A stretch of DNA of 64,000 nucleotides from Modestobacter sp. VKM Ac-2986 (lineage in GTDB: Bacteria > Actinomycetota > Actinomycetes > Mycobacteriales > Geodermatophilaceae). The notes beneath the pieces were generated by a model. The model saw nothing but the letters and a program-made list of their open reading frames with translations. It was not told where the DNA came from and did not search any database. The position numbers and the translations under genes are program-made. The stretch lies in the NCBI RefSeq assembly GCF_026967795.1, contig NZ_JAPVBH010000003.1:434001-498000 (forward strand), written 5' to 3'. Positions 18,242-26,761 of this stretch are shown here, in pieces. Every line of letters begins with the position of its first letter. The first letter of the stretch is position 1.

Positions 18242-20856
18242 CCGCACCCTCCCCCGCGCCCGACCTGGCACGCCTGCCCGGCGTCGACCCCGCGTGGTCC
18301 CGGCGCGTCACGGTGGCCGACTCCACGGGCACCAAGCACGAGTGGCACCTGCTCGACAACGGGGTGACCGACCCGGTCGGCACGCTGCTGTGCGTCCACG
18401 GCAACCCCACCTGGTCCTACCTGTGGCGCCGGCTGGTCGCCGCGGCCCCGCCCGGCTGGCGGGTCATCGCCCCCGACCAGCTCGGCATGGGCTTCTCCGA
18501 GCGGCTCACCGAGCTGCGCCCGCTGGCCCAGCGCGTCGCCGACCTCGGCGACCTGACCGCCGCCCTGGGCGTCACCGGTCCGGTCATCACCGTGGGCCAC
18601 GACTGGGGCGGGGTCATCTCGCTCGGGTGGGCGCTGCAGCACCGCGAGCAGCTGCGCGGCGTCGTCCTCGGCAACACCGCCGTGGCCATGCCGCCGGGCG
18701 ACCTGGGCCCGGCGCTGATCCGGCTGGCGCACGCCCCCGGGGTGCGCCCTGCCGCCACCGTCGGCACCCCGCTGTTCGTGCGCGCCACCACCGCGCTGTC
18801 CCGCCCCGCCCTGCCGGCCGCCGTGCGCGACGCCTTCGCCGCGCCGTACGCCACCGCCGAGCGCCGCCGATCCGTCGGGGACTTCGTCGCCGACATCCCC
18901 TTCGCCCCCGGGCACCCCTCCCGCGCCACCCAGGAGGCGATCGCCGAGGGCATCCGCGACCTGGACGTGCCGGCGCTGCTGCTGTGGGGCCCGCGCGACC
19001 CGGTGTTCGGCGAGCGCTACCTGGCCGACCTCCGCGGGCGGCTGCCGCACGCGCAGCTGCACCGCTACGAGGGCGCCTCGCACCTGGTGACCGAGGACGC
19101 CCCGCAGTACGCCAAGGCGATCGCCCAGTGGGTCGCCGACCTGACCGAGGGCCGCCCCGCCGCGCCGTCGCGCCCGGCCGCCGAGGCCACCGACCGGCAC
19201 CCCTGGTCGGCGCTGACCGACCGCGCCACCGACGACTCCCCCGCCGTGGTCGAGGTCGCCGGCGGCACCGGGGACGGCGCCTGGACCACCGGCGGCATGG
19301 TGACCTGGGCCGGGCTGTCCCGCCGGGTCGAGGACCTCGCCGCCGGCCTGGTCGCGGCCGGTGTCGGCCCGGGCACCCGGGTGGGCATGCTGGTCGAGCC
19401 CTCGGCCGACCTGACCGCCGCCGTCTACGCCGTCTGGCGCGCCGGTGCGGTGATCGTGGTGGCCGACAAGGGCCTGGGGCTGCGCGGCATGCGCCGGGCG
19501 CTGCGCGGCGCCGGCGTCGGCGCGGTCATCGGCAGCGCGCAGGGCCTCGCTGCTGCCCGGGTGATGGGCCTGCCCGGGCTCCGGATCGCAGCCGGGGGCG
19601 TCTCCCCCGCCGCGGCCCGCGCCCTGGGTGCCACGACCACCCTGGCCGAGCTCGAGCAGCGCGGCACCACCGCAGCCTCGCCCGCCGTCGCCGCACCGGA
19701 CGCCGACTGCGCGGTCCTGTTCACCTCCGGGGCCACCGGCCCGGCCAAGGGCGTGGTCTACACCCAGCGCCAGGCCGTCGCCCAGCTCGACCTGGTCCGG
19801 TCCACCTACGGCCTCACCCCGGCCGACCGGCTGGTCGCCGCCTTCGCGCCGTTCGCCATCCTCGGCCCGGCGCTGGGCATCGGCTCCGTGGTGCCCGACA
19901 TCGACGTCACCGCACCCGGTTCGCTCACCGCCGCCAAGCTCGCCGACGCCACCGCCGCGGCCGGCGGCACCGTGGTGTTCGCCTCCCCGGCCGCGCTGCG
20001 CCGGGTGGTCGCCACCGCCGGCGAGCTGACCGACGCCCAGCGCAGCGCGCTGGGCGGGGTCCGGCTGCTGATGTCCGCAGGCGCCCCCGTGCCGTTGTCG
20101 CTGCTGCAGCAGCTGCGCGCGGTGCTGCCGGCCGCCGAGGCGCACACGCCCTACGGGATGACCGAGGCGCTGCCGGTCACCGACGTCTCGGCCGCCGAGA
20201 TCGAGGCCGCCGACGCCGGGGACGGCGTCTGCGTCGGCCTCCCGCTGGCCGGGGTGGAGGTGCGGGTCAGTGCGCTGACGCCCACCGGCCGGTCCGAGGG
20301 CGACCTCACCGAGGTCCCGGGGGTCACCGGCGAGGTCTGCGTGCGGGCCGCGCACGTCAAGGACCGCTACGACGCCCTCTGGGCCACCGAGCGGATCTCC
20401 TCGCGCAACCCGGGCTGGCACCGCACCGGCGACGTCGGGCACCTCGACGCCGAGGGCCGGCTCTGGATCGAGGGGCGGCTGCCGCACGTGGTCACCACCG
20501 CCGGCGGCGTCGTCACCCCGGTCGGGATCGAGCAGCGCGTCGAGGCGCTGCCGGGCGTCTCGGCGGCCGCGGTCGTCGGGGTCGGACCGGCCGGTGCGCA
20601 GGTCGTCGCGGTGGTCGTCGTCCCGGCCGGGACACGTCCCTCCCGGCTCCCCGGCGCCGCCGCCCGGCTGGCCCCGGCCGACTCCGACCTGGCCGCGGCC
20701 GTGCGCGCCGCGGCCGGCACCGAGGTCGCGGCGGTGCTGACCACCGGCCGACTGCCGGTCGACATCCGGCACGAGTCCAAGGTCGACCGCACCGCGGTCG
20801 CCCGCGCGGCCGGTGCGCTGCTGGCCGGCACGGGCGGGTCCCGGCGCCGGTCGTGA
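18238..20856 (+). CDS. oleBC: OleBC fusion: beta-lactone decarboxylase plus beta-lactone synthetase
   Basis: An 872-residue two-domain protein. Residues 1-300 are the OleB alpha/beta hydrolase: nucleophile D122 in GHDWGG, acid D254 in GPRDPVF and base H282 in EGASHLV, a haloalkane-dehalogenase-like triad. After a proline/alanine linker, residues about 320-870 are the OleC adenylate-forming enzyme with FTSGATGPAKG around 495 and a YGMTEALP loop. OleC makes a cis-beta-lactone from the beta-hydroxy acid; OleB decarboxylates it to the alkene. OleBC fusions are known in some Actinobacteria such as Micrococcus luteus. The fusion should channel the reactive lactone. Confidence 0.93.
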   Translation: MTAPSPAPDLARLPGVDPAWSRRVTVADSTGTKHEWHLLDNGVTDPVGTLLCVHGNPTWSYLWRRLVAAAPPGWRVIAPDQLGMGFSERLTELRPLAQRVADLGDLTAALGVTGPVITVGHDWGGVISLGWALQHREQLRGVVLGNTAVAMPPGDLGPALIRLAHAPGVRPAATVGTPLFVRATTALSRPALPAAVRDAFAAPYATAERRRSVGDFVADIPFAPGHPSRATQEAIAEGIRDLDVPALLLWGPRDPVFGERYLADLRGRLPHAQLHRYEGASHLVTEDAPQYAKAIAQWVADLTEGRPAAPSRPAAEATDRHPWSALTDRATDDSPAVVEVAGGTGDGAWTTGGMVTWAGLSRRVEDLAAGLVAAGVGPGTRVGMLVEPSADLTAAVYAVWRAGAVIVVADKGLGLRGMRRALRGAGVGAVIGSAQGLAAARVMGLPGLRIAAGGVSPAAARALGATTTLAELEQRGTTAASPAVAAPDADCAVLFTSGATGPAKGVVYTQRQAVAQLDLVRSTYGLTPADRLVAAFAPFAILGPALGIGSVVPDIDVTAPGSLTAAKLADATAAAGGTVVFASPAALRRVVATAGELTDAQRSALGGVRLLMSAGAPVPLSLLQQLRAVLPAAEAHTPYGMTEALPVTDVSAAEIEAADAGDGVCVGLPLAGVEVRVSALTPTGRSEGDLTEVPGVTGEVCVRAAHVKDRYDALWATERISSRNPGWHRTGDVGHLDAEGRLWIEGRLPHVVTTAGGVVTPVGIEQRVEALPGVSAAAVVGVGPAGAQVVAVVVVPAGTRPSRLPGAAARLAPADSDLAAAVRAAAGTEVAAVLTTGRLPVDIRHESKVDRTAVARAAGALLAGTGGSRRRS

Positions 20857-21815
20857 GGGTGCTCGTCACCGGCGCCAGCGGCATGCTGGGCCGGGCCACG
20901 GCGGAGCGGCTGCTGGCGCGCGGGGACGAGGTCACCGTGCTCCAGCGCCACCCGGCGGAGCTGGACTGCCCCCAGGTGCTCGGGGACGTCGCCGACCCCG
21001 GCGTCGTCGCCCGGGCGGTGGCCGGTCAGGACGCCGTCGTGCACCTGGCCGCGAAGGTCGACGTGACCGGGCCGTGGGCGGAGTACGAGCGGGCCAACGT
21101 CACCGGCACCCGCACCGTGCTGGCCGCCTGCGCCGCCGCGGGCGTGCAGCGGCTGGTGCACGTCTCCTCCCCCTCGGTGGCGCACGGCGGGTCGGCGCTG
21201 GTCGGGGTGGGCGCGGAGCCCGCCGACCCGGCGGGCGCCCGTGGGCACTACGCGCGGTCCAAGGCCCTCGCCGAGCGCGAGGCGCTGGCCGCCGACTCCC
21301 CCGCCCTGGCCGTCCTGGCGGTGCGCCCGCACCTGGTCTGGGGGCCCGGTGACACCCAGCTCGTCGGCCGCATCGTCGAGCGGGCCCGCTCCGGGCGGCT
21401 GCCGCTGATCGGGTCGGGGGCGGCGCTGATCGACACCACCTACGTCGACAACGCCGCCGCGGCCCTGGTGGCCGCGGTCGACGCGTGCGGGCCGGTGCAC
21501 GGTGAGGCGCTGGTCGTCTCCAACGGCGAACCGCGCCCGGTCGCCGAGGTCCTCGCCGGGCTGTGCCGGGCCGCCGGCGTCCCCGAGCCACGGGCCCGGG
21601 TGCCGTTCGGCGTGGCCTGGGCCGCCGGCGCGGTGGTCGAGGGCGTCTGGGCGCTCACCGGTGCACGGCGGACCCCGCCGCTGACCCGGTTCCTGGCCGA
21701 GCAGCTGGCCACCGCGCACTGGTTCGACCAGCGCCGCACCCGCGAGGCGCTGGGCTGGACGCCCGAGGTGTCGCTGGACGAGGGCTTCGCCCGGCTGGCC
21801 GCCGCGTACCGCTGA
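20853..21815 (+). CDS. oleD: OleD, NADPH-dependent 2-alkyl-3-ketoacid reductase
   Basis: A 320-residue extended SDR of the 3-beta-HSD type. The cofactor loop GASGMLG is at residues 7-13, the catalytic Ser in VSSPSV near 106, and Tyr133/Lys137 in GHYARSK. It reduces the OleA beta-keto acid to the beta-hydroxy acid used by OleC. It starts at GTG in a four-base overlap with oleBC and ends before a 16-base palindrome, so the three genes are a tight operon encoding a complete pathway. Confidence 0.92.
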   Translation: MRVLVTGASGMLGRATAERLLARGDEVTVLQRHPAELDCPQVLGDVADPGVVARAVAGQDAVVHLAAKVDVTGPWAEYERANVTGTRTVLAACAAAGVQRLVHVSSPSVAHGGSALVGVGAEPADPAGARGHYARSKALAEREALAADSPALAVLAVRPHLVWGPGDTQLVGRIVERARSGRLPLIGSGAALIDTTYVDNAAAALVAAVDACGPVHGEALVVSNGEPRPVAEVLAGLCRAAGVPEPRARVPFGVAWAAGAVVEGVWALTGARRTPPLTRFLAEQLATAHWFDQRRTREALGWTPEVSLDEGFARLAAAYR

Positions 21816-21818
21816 ACC

Positions 21819-21834
21819 CCGCCGGGCCCGGCGG
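21819..21834. terminator. Palindrome after the ole operon
   Basis: A 16-base perfect palindrome CCGCCGGGCCCGGCGG four bases after the oleD stop (TGA at 21813-21815). It could form a short G-C hairpin; with no U tract, terminator function is only likely. Confidence 0.4.
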
Positions 21835-21880
21835 ACGAACACCCGGCAGTCGAGGACCGCGGTATCGGGAGGAGGTCGGG

Positions 21881-23743
21881 GTGGAGACGTCGTTCGAGGA
21901 GTTCGTCGCCGCCCGGCGTCCGGAGCTGCTGCGCACCGCCCTGCTGCTCACCGGCGACCGGGCCGGCGCGGAGGAGCTGGTGCAGCGCGCGCTGGCCCGC
22001 ACCCGCCGGCGTTGGGCGCGCACCCGCGACCCGCTGGCGACCGCCCGTGCGGCCCTGGTCACCGGCAGCGGCCGGCGCACGGTCGGCGGCGAGCAGGTGA
22101 TCGAGTCGATGCCCGAGCCCTCCGCCGCCGGTCCCGAACCGCTGGCCCGGGCACTGCGCGACCTGCCGCCGCGCACCCGGGCGGCGACCGTGCTGACCGC
22201 CCTGGACGGGCTCACCCCGGCGCAGCTCGCCCCGCTGCTGGGTCGTGCGGCCGACACCGCGGCCCAGGAGGCCGCCCGCGGCGCCGCCGCGCTGCGGCCC
22301 GCCCTGGCCCCCGACCTGTACGCCCGCCCCCGGCCCGGCGACGACGACCCGGACCGGCGGCTGCACGACGAGCTCGCCCGGCTGGCCGGCACCCCCGGCA
22401 CCTGGCGGCTGGACGCCGGCGCGGCCGTCGCCGACGTGCGGCACCGGCAGCACCGCGCCCGGTGGCAGGTCGCGGCGGCCGCGGCGCTGACCGTGGTGTG
22501 CGTGGGCGGCGCCGGCCTCCAGCTCACCCGTCCCGCCGAGCCGACCCCGGCACCGGCCGCCCCGGCGTCCACGTCGTCCGCCGGCCCGGCACCGGCCGCG
22601 CCGCTGGGCGGCAACCCGGCGATCCCGGTGCTGCTGGGCCCGGCCCGTGGCTCCCTCGCCGGGGACGCCGCGTTCCTCGACGCCGTCCGGCAGGTGGGCT
22701 GGGGCGGTCAGGAGCCGCCGCCGGTCGCCGACCGGGAGGTCGTGTTCGCCGGGGACACCCCGCACGGCCGCGCGGTGCTGGTGGTCGGCGAGACCGCCGG
22801 CGACTTCCGCGGCACCTGGCTGGTCGGGCCGGTGGGCGCGCCGGCAGCGGAGCTGACGCCCCGGTACTCCCGCACCCTGGGCCGCAGCCGGCCGGCCACC
22901 CTCGTGCTCGGCGGTCCCGGCGACGCGACGCTGGTCGTGGTCGCCGGCCGCGGGGACACCGTGGCGGTCTCCGACCGGCTGATGGTCGGGCCGCGGGGCA
23001 CCGTGGGCCGCGACTACCTGCCGGTGGCGGCCGTCGACGGTGCCGCGGTCGTGCCGGCCCGGACGACGCAGGCCGGGTCCGGGCTCAGCGTGCGGGTGAC
23101 CCGCGACGGCCAGGTCGTGCACCGCAGCGGGGTGGATGTGCCGGGGACGCGGGCGGGGCAGCTGCCGACGCTGGAGCCGCTGCGGCCCACCGCGGAGCCG
23201 CCGGACCAGGTGGTGGTGGGCACCGCGTTCGCGCAGCTCGCCGGCCCGCTGGGCGTCGAGCCCGCGGAGCTGGAGCCGGAGCTGCTGTGGTCCGGGCCGC
23301 TGCCGCTGAGCCGGCGCAGCGGCAGCGTGGCCGTCGTCGTGGCGCACAGCCCGGGCGGCGCGCTCGTCGTGGGCACGGTGGCCGGCCGTCCGGGGACGGT
23401 GTTCTCCTGCGGCGCCTCGACCCCGCCGGGCTCGACCGAGGTCGCGACGCTCACGGTGGTGCGCACCTGCGACGTCGCGATGCCGGGCCTGAGCTCCGAG
23501 GAGGACGGCCGCTGGCTGGTGGTGTCCGCGCCGGCTGACGCCGCCTCCGCCGAGCTCCTGGACGAGCGGGACCGGGTGCTGGCCCCGCTGGCGCTCACCG
23601 GCGGCGGGGCGGTCGTGCCGATGCCGGCCGGGGTGGTCGGCGTGCGCACCCTGGACGCCGCCGGGCGCGAGCTGCGGGAGACCGCCGTCGCGCCGGTGCC
23701 CACCGAGCCCTTCGGCGACTACGGCTCCGGCGTCCCCGGCTGA
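21881..23743 (+). CDS. Sigma-factor-like N domain fused to a membrane-anchored extracytoplasmic domain
   Basis: A 620-residue protein. Residues 1-45 (FEEFVAARRPELLRTALLLTGDRAGAEELVQRAL) match region 2 of SigE-family ECF sigma factors; residues about 85-140 resemble a degenerate region 4 (ALRDLPPRTRAATVLTALDGLTPAQLAPLLG) without a clear helix-turn-helix. One membrane helix lies around 196-214, followed by a low-complexity Pro/Ala/Ser linker and about 390 residues with no domain I recognise, predicted outside. The GTG is set by GGGAGGAGG. It may tether regulation to the membrane or may no longer act as a sigma factor. Its 3' end overlaps the opposing ligase gene by 25 bases. Confidence 0.65.
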   Translation: METSFEEFVAARRPELLRTALLLTGDRAGAEELVQRALARTRRRWARTRDPLATARAALVTGSGRRTVGGEQVIESMPEPSAAGPEPLARALRDLPPRTRAATVLTALDGLTPAQLAPLLGRAADTAAQEAARGAAALRPALAPDLYARPRPGDDDPDRRLHDELARLAGTPGTWRLDAGAAVADVRHRQHRARWQVAAAAALTVVCVGGAGLQLTRPAEPTPAPAAPASTSSAGPAPAAPLGGNPAIPVLLGPARGSLAGDAAFLDAVRQVGWGGQEPPPVADREVVFAGDTPHGRAVLVVGETAGDFRGTWLVGPVGAPAAELTPRYSRTLGRSRPATLVLGGPGDATLVVVAGRGDTVAVSDRLMVGPRGTVGRDYLPVAAVDGAAVVPARTTQAGSGLSVRVTRDGQVVHRSGVDVPGTRAGQLPTLEPLRPTAEPPDQVVVGTAFAQLAGPLGVEPAELEPELLWSGPLPLSRRSGSVAVVVAHSPGGALVVGTVAGRPGTVFSCGASTPPGSTEVATLTVVRTCDVAMPGLSSEEDGRWLVVSAPADAASAELLDERDRVLAPLALTGGGAVVPMPAGVVGVRTLDAAGRELRETAVAPVPTEPFGDYGSGVPG

Positions 23744-25425
23744 GCCGACCCGGCGAGCAGCTGCTCGCGGACCTGCCGGCGGAGCACCTTGCCGATCTGC
23801 GAGCGTGGCAGGTCCTCGACGACGACGAGCCGGCGCGGCACCTTGTAGGCCGCCAGCGACGCCCGGGTCGCCTCCCGCACCGCGTCCAGGTCCAGCGGCC
23901 GGGAGACCACGACCGCGGCGACGACCTCCTCGCTGCCCGACGCCCCGGGCAGCCCCACGACCGCCGCGTCGGTGACCCCATCGACGGCCTTCAGCGCGTC
24001 CTCCACCTCGGAGGGGTGCACGTTGAAGCCGCCGGTGATCACCAGCTCCTTGATCCGGTCGACGACGGTGACGAAGCCGTCGGCGTCGGCCACCACGACG
24101 TCGCCGGTGCGCAGCCACCCGCCCTCCAGCAGCACCGCGGCGGTCTCCTCGGGCCGCTCCCAGTAGCCGGAGAACACCTGCGGCCCGCGCACCAGCAGCT
24201 CGCCGCGCTCGCCGGGTGCCCGGTCGACCGTGGGGTCGTCGGGGTCGACCACCCGCATCTGCGTCGAGGGGTAGGGCAGCCCGACGGTGCCCGGCCGGCG
24301 GGTGGGGCCCATCGGGTTGCCCAGCGCGATCGGTGAGGCCTCGGTCATCCCGTAGCCCTCCACCACCAGCCCGCCGGTGAGCTCCTCCCAGCGGGCCGCG
24401 GTCGCCACCGGCAGCGGCATCGCCCCGGAGATGGCGAACCGGACGGTGGACAGGTCGACACCGCGCTCAGCGGCGGCGGTGGCCAGCCGCTCGTAGACCG
24501 GCGGCACCCCGGGGAGGAACGTCGGCGGTCGGCGCTTCGCGGCGGTGAGCACCTGGTCGACGTCGAAGCGCGGGAAGAGGACCAGTGCCGCGCCGATCCG
24601 CAGGGCGGTGACCAGGCACAGCATCAGCCCGTAGGCGTGGAAGAACGGCAGGACGCCGTAGAACACCTCCGCCCCCGGCCGCAGGCCCGGCACCCAGGCC
24701 AGGGACTGGGTGACGTTGGCGACCAGGTTGCGGTGGGTGAGGACGGCGGCCTTGGGGCTGCCGGTGGTGCCGCCGGTGTACTGCAGCAGCGCCACGTCGG
24801 TGTGCACCGGTCCCGGGTGCGCGGCCGGCAGCGGGGTGGCCCCGGCGACCGCGGCGTCCCAGGGCGTCGCCCCCGGCGCCGGGGCGGTCATCGCCGCCCG
24901 GGTGGCCCGGGCCCGCGCCAGCGGCAGCCGCAGCGCCAGCCGCTTGGTCAGCGGCAGCGCCCGGCTGAGGTCGACGGCGAGCACGGTGCGCAGCGCCGGG
25001 GCGCCCAGGCCCTGCACAACCGGGGCGACGACGTCCCAGACGACGGCGACCGTGGCGCCGTGGTCGCGGAACTGCGCGCCGAGCTCCTCGGCGGTGTACA
25101 GCGGGTTGTGCTCCACGACGACCGCCCCCAGCCGCAGCGCGGCGTGGAAGGCGACGACGTGCTGCGGGCAGTTGGGCAGCACCAGAGCCACCCGGTCACC
25201 CGGCCGCACGCCCAGCTCCTGCAGCAGCCCGGCGGCGCGGGCCACGGCCGTGCCGAGCTCGGCGTAGCTCGTGGTGGCGCCGAGGAAGTCCAACGCCGGC
25301 CGGTCCGGGAACCGCGCGACGGCGGCGGCCAGCAGGTCGGGCACGGCGTCCGCCGGCACCGCGACCTCGGCCGGCACGCCGGGGGCGTAGCTGCGGGTCC
25401 AGTGCGGCGCGGGCGTGCCCGTCAC
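23719..25425 (-). CDS. Long-chain fatty-acid-CoA ligase (FadD-type)
   Basis: A 568-residue adenylate-forming enzyme. The ATP phosphate loop YTGGTTGSPK is at 216-225, then GYGMTEASP, a TGDVVVAD motif, the hinge region VVDRIKELVITGGFNVHPSEVE and the C-terminal catalytic lysine in LPRSQIGKVLRR. It should activate fatty acids to acyl-CoA, and its position next to the ole operon (OleA uses acyl-CoA) fits supply of substrate. I chose the GTG at 25425; the frame runs further upstream only antisense to other genes. It is convergent with the sigma-like gene. Confidence 0.88.
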   Translation of the reverse strand: MTGTPAPHWTRSYAPGVPAEVAVPADAVPDLLAAAVARFPDRPALDFLGATTSYAELGTAVARAAGLLQELGVRPGDRVALVLPNCPQHVVAFHAALRLGAVVVEHNPLYTAEELGAQFRDHGATVAVVWDVVAPVVQGLGAPALRTVLAVDLSRALPLTKRLALRLPLARARATRAAMTAPAPGATPWDAAVAGATPLPAAHPGPVHTDVALLQYTGGTTGSPKAAVLTHRNLVANVTQSLAWVPGLRPGAEVFYGVLPFFHAYGLMLCLVTALRIGAALVLFPRFDVDQVLTAAKRRPPTFLPGVPPVYERLATAAAERGVDLSTVRFAISGAMPLPVATAARWEELTGGLVVEGYGMTEASPIALGNPMGPTRRPGTVGLPYPSTQMRVVDPDDPTVDRAPGERGELLVRGPQVFSGYWERPEETAAVLLEGGWLRTGDVVVADADGFVTVVDRIKELVITGGFNVHPSEVEDALKAVDGVTDAAVVGLPGASGSEEVVAAVVVSRPLDLDAVREATRASLAAYKVPRRLVVVEDLPRSQIGKVLRRQVREQLLAGSAQPGTPEP

Positions 25426-25497
25426 CGGCCGGTCCCGCGGCGGGGTCGTCCAGCGGCGTCCATCTGCTCCCTCGTCCTGGCTGTGCGGCCGACGCCG

Positions 25498-25534
25498 GCC
25501 CGCCGGCCGTCCGGGTGTCGGACGGCCGGCGGGC
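25498..25534. terminator. Terminator after the four-domain cold-shock gene
   Basis: Perfect 16-base arms (25498-25513 and 25519-25534) with a five-base loop GGTGT, six bases past the stop of the minus-strand cold-shock gene. It is one of the clearest hairpins of the window. Confidence 0.82.
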
Positions 25535-25540
25535 GGTGGG

Positions 25541-26668
25541 TCAGAGCGGGTCGACCGAGTCGGCCTGCACGCCGCGGTCGCCCTGGCTGGCGGTGTACTC
25601 GACCCGCTGGCCCTCGTCGAGGCTGCGGTAGCCGCCCCGGTCGGCGATCGCGGAGAAGTGCACGAACACGTCGTCGCCGCCGTCGTCGGGCTCGATGAAG
25701 CCGAAGCCCTTGTCGGCGTTGAAGAAGCGCACGGTGCCCTGGCCACCGGTGCCGCCGCCGCCACCGGCGCGCGGTGCGCGCGGTGCCCGGTCGTCGCGGC
25801 GGGGCCGCTCGTCCCGGCGCGGGCGCTCGTCCCGACGGTCGTTGCGGGCCGGGGGCCGGCCGCCGCCGTCGACGGGCGCGACGTGGTCGGCCTGCATGCC
25901 GCGCTGGCCGGGGCTGGCGGAGTACTCGACCCGCTGGCCCTCGTCCAGGCTGCGGTAGCCGCCGTCGTCGGCGATCGCGGAGAAGTGCACGAACACGTCG
26001 TCGCCGCCCTCGTCGGGCTCGATGAACCCGAAGCCCTTCTCGGCGTTGAAGAACCGCACCGTGCCCTGCGAGCCGCCGCCACCGCGCGGTGCGCGGGGAG
26101 CCCGGTCGTCACGCCGGTCGTTGCGGGCCCTGTCGTCACGTGCCGGGGCCCGGCCGCCGCCCAGCGCCTCGACCGAGTCCGCCTGCAGGCCCTTCTGGCC
26201 CGGGCTGGCGGTGTAGGAGACCCGCTGGCCCTCCTCCAGGCTGCGGTAGCCACCGTGGTCGACGATCGCGGAGAAGTGCACGAACACGTCGTCGCCGCCC
26301 TCGTCGGGCTCGATGAACCCGAAGCCCTTCTCGGCGTTGAAGAACCGCACCGTGCCCTCGGACCCACCGCCACCGCTGCCGCCGCCACGGGGGGCGCGCA
26401 CCTCGCGGTAGTCGTCACGGTGACCGCGCTCGGCCCGGGCCGGCGCGCGACCGGCGCCGCCGCCCAGCGGGCGGATGGTGTCCGCCTGCAGACCGCGGTC
26501 GCCCGGGCTGGCCTCGAACTCGACCCGCTGCCCCTCGTCCAGACTGCGGAAGCCGCCGTCGTCGGCGATCGCGGAGAAGTGCGCGAACACGTCCTGCCCG
26601 CCGTCGTCGGGCTCGATGAAACCGAACCCCTTCTCCGCGTTGAACCACTTGACCGTGCCCTGGGGCAT
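25541..26668 (-). CDS. Protein with four tandem cold-shock domains
   Basis: A 375-residue protein made of four full CspA-like domains: residues 1-68, 103-169, 200-266 and 310-375. Each has RNP1 (KGFGFIEP) and RNP2 (DVFVHFSA, or DVFAHFSA in the first). The linkers are rich in Gly, Arg and Asp (for example [20 protein letters not shown]), like RGG-type RNA-binding tails. Domains 2-4 use RFFNA(E/D) instead of KWFNAE. A 96-base block is identical between domains 2 and 3, a sign of recent duplication or gene conversion. Bacterial Csp proteins normally have one domain of about 67 residues. It probably binds single-stranded RNA or DNA cooperatively. ATG at 26668 follows CAGGAG. Confidence 0.93.
   Translation of the reverse strand: MPQGTVKWFNAEKGFGFIEPDDGGQDVFAHFSAIADDGGFRSLDEGQRVEFEASPGDRGLQADTIRPLGGGAGRAPARAERGHRDDYREVRAPRGGGSGGGGSEGTVRFFNAEKGFGFIEPDEGGDDVFVHFSAIVDHGGYRSLEEGQRVSYTASPGQKGLQADSVEALGGGRAPARDDRARNDRRDDRAPRAPRGGGGSQGTVRFFNAEKGFGFIEPDEGGDDVFVHFSAIADDGGYRSLDEGQRVEYSASPGQRGMQADHVAPVDGGGRPPARNDRRDERPRRDERPRRDDRAPRAPRAGGGGGTGGQGTVRFFNADKGFGFIEPDDGGDDVFVHFSAIADRGGYRSLDEGQRVEYTASQGDRGVQADSVDPL
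25972..26358. repeat. Tandem coding repeat inside the cold-shock gene
   Basis: The block 25972-26067 recurs without a change at 26263-26358 (96 bases, offset 291). Diverged copies of the same unit lie on either side, one per cold-shock domain, giving a period of about 290-330 bases. It is a coding repeat, not a CRISPR or mobile element. Confidence 0.85.
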
Positions 26669-26698
26669 CCTGCGACTCCTGCACATCTCGACTCAGCT

Positions 26699-26714
26699 GG
26701 TACCTACCGGTACC
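26699..26714. promoter_or_regulatory. GGTACC-TACC-GGTACC element upstream of the cold-shock gene
   Basis: Two copies of the self-complementary hexamer GGTACC (26699-26704 and 26709-26714) flank four bases, 30 bases upstream of the start. It could fold as a leader hairpin in the mRNA or be bound as an operator. Cold-shock genes commonly have structured leaders; the function here is a guess. Confidence 0.35.
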
Positions 26715-26761
26715 AATGTCCCCCAGTGTGCCGCCCCGCGGCCAGCCGCCGGTGGGTGAGG

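Noticed and set aside
18013-20772. A 919-codon open frame antisense to oleBC
   Set aside because: Very high GC removes stop codons from non-coding frames. The product is Gly/Arg/Asp/Gln-rich low complexity without any domain, while the opposite strand encodes OleB and OleC with all motifs.
21440-24118. An 892-codon open frame antisense to the sigma-like gene
   Set aside because: Composition is Gly/Arg/His low complexity, no domain, and the sense strand has a ribosome-binding site and recognisable sigma and membrane segments.
17216-25425. A polyketide or fatty-acid-synthase cluster
   Set aside because: The thiolase-fold enzyme has OleA residues and is followed by OleB, OleC and OleD; there is no acyl carrier protein or ketosynthase module.
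25541-26668. Repeat array resembling a CRISPR or minisatellite
   Set aside because: The repeat unit is about 290-330 bases, in frame, and encodes a cold-shock domain each time.
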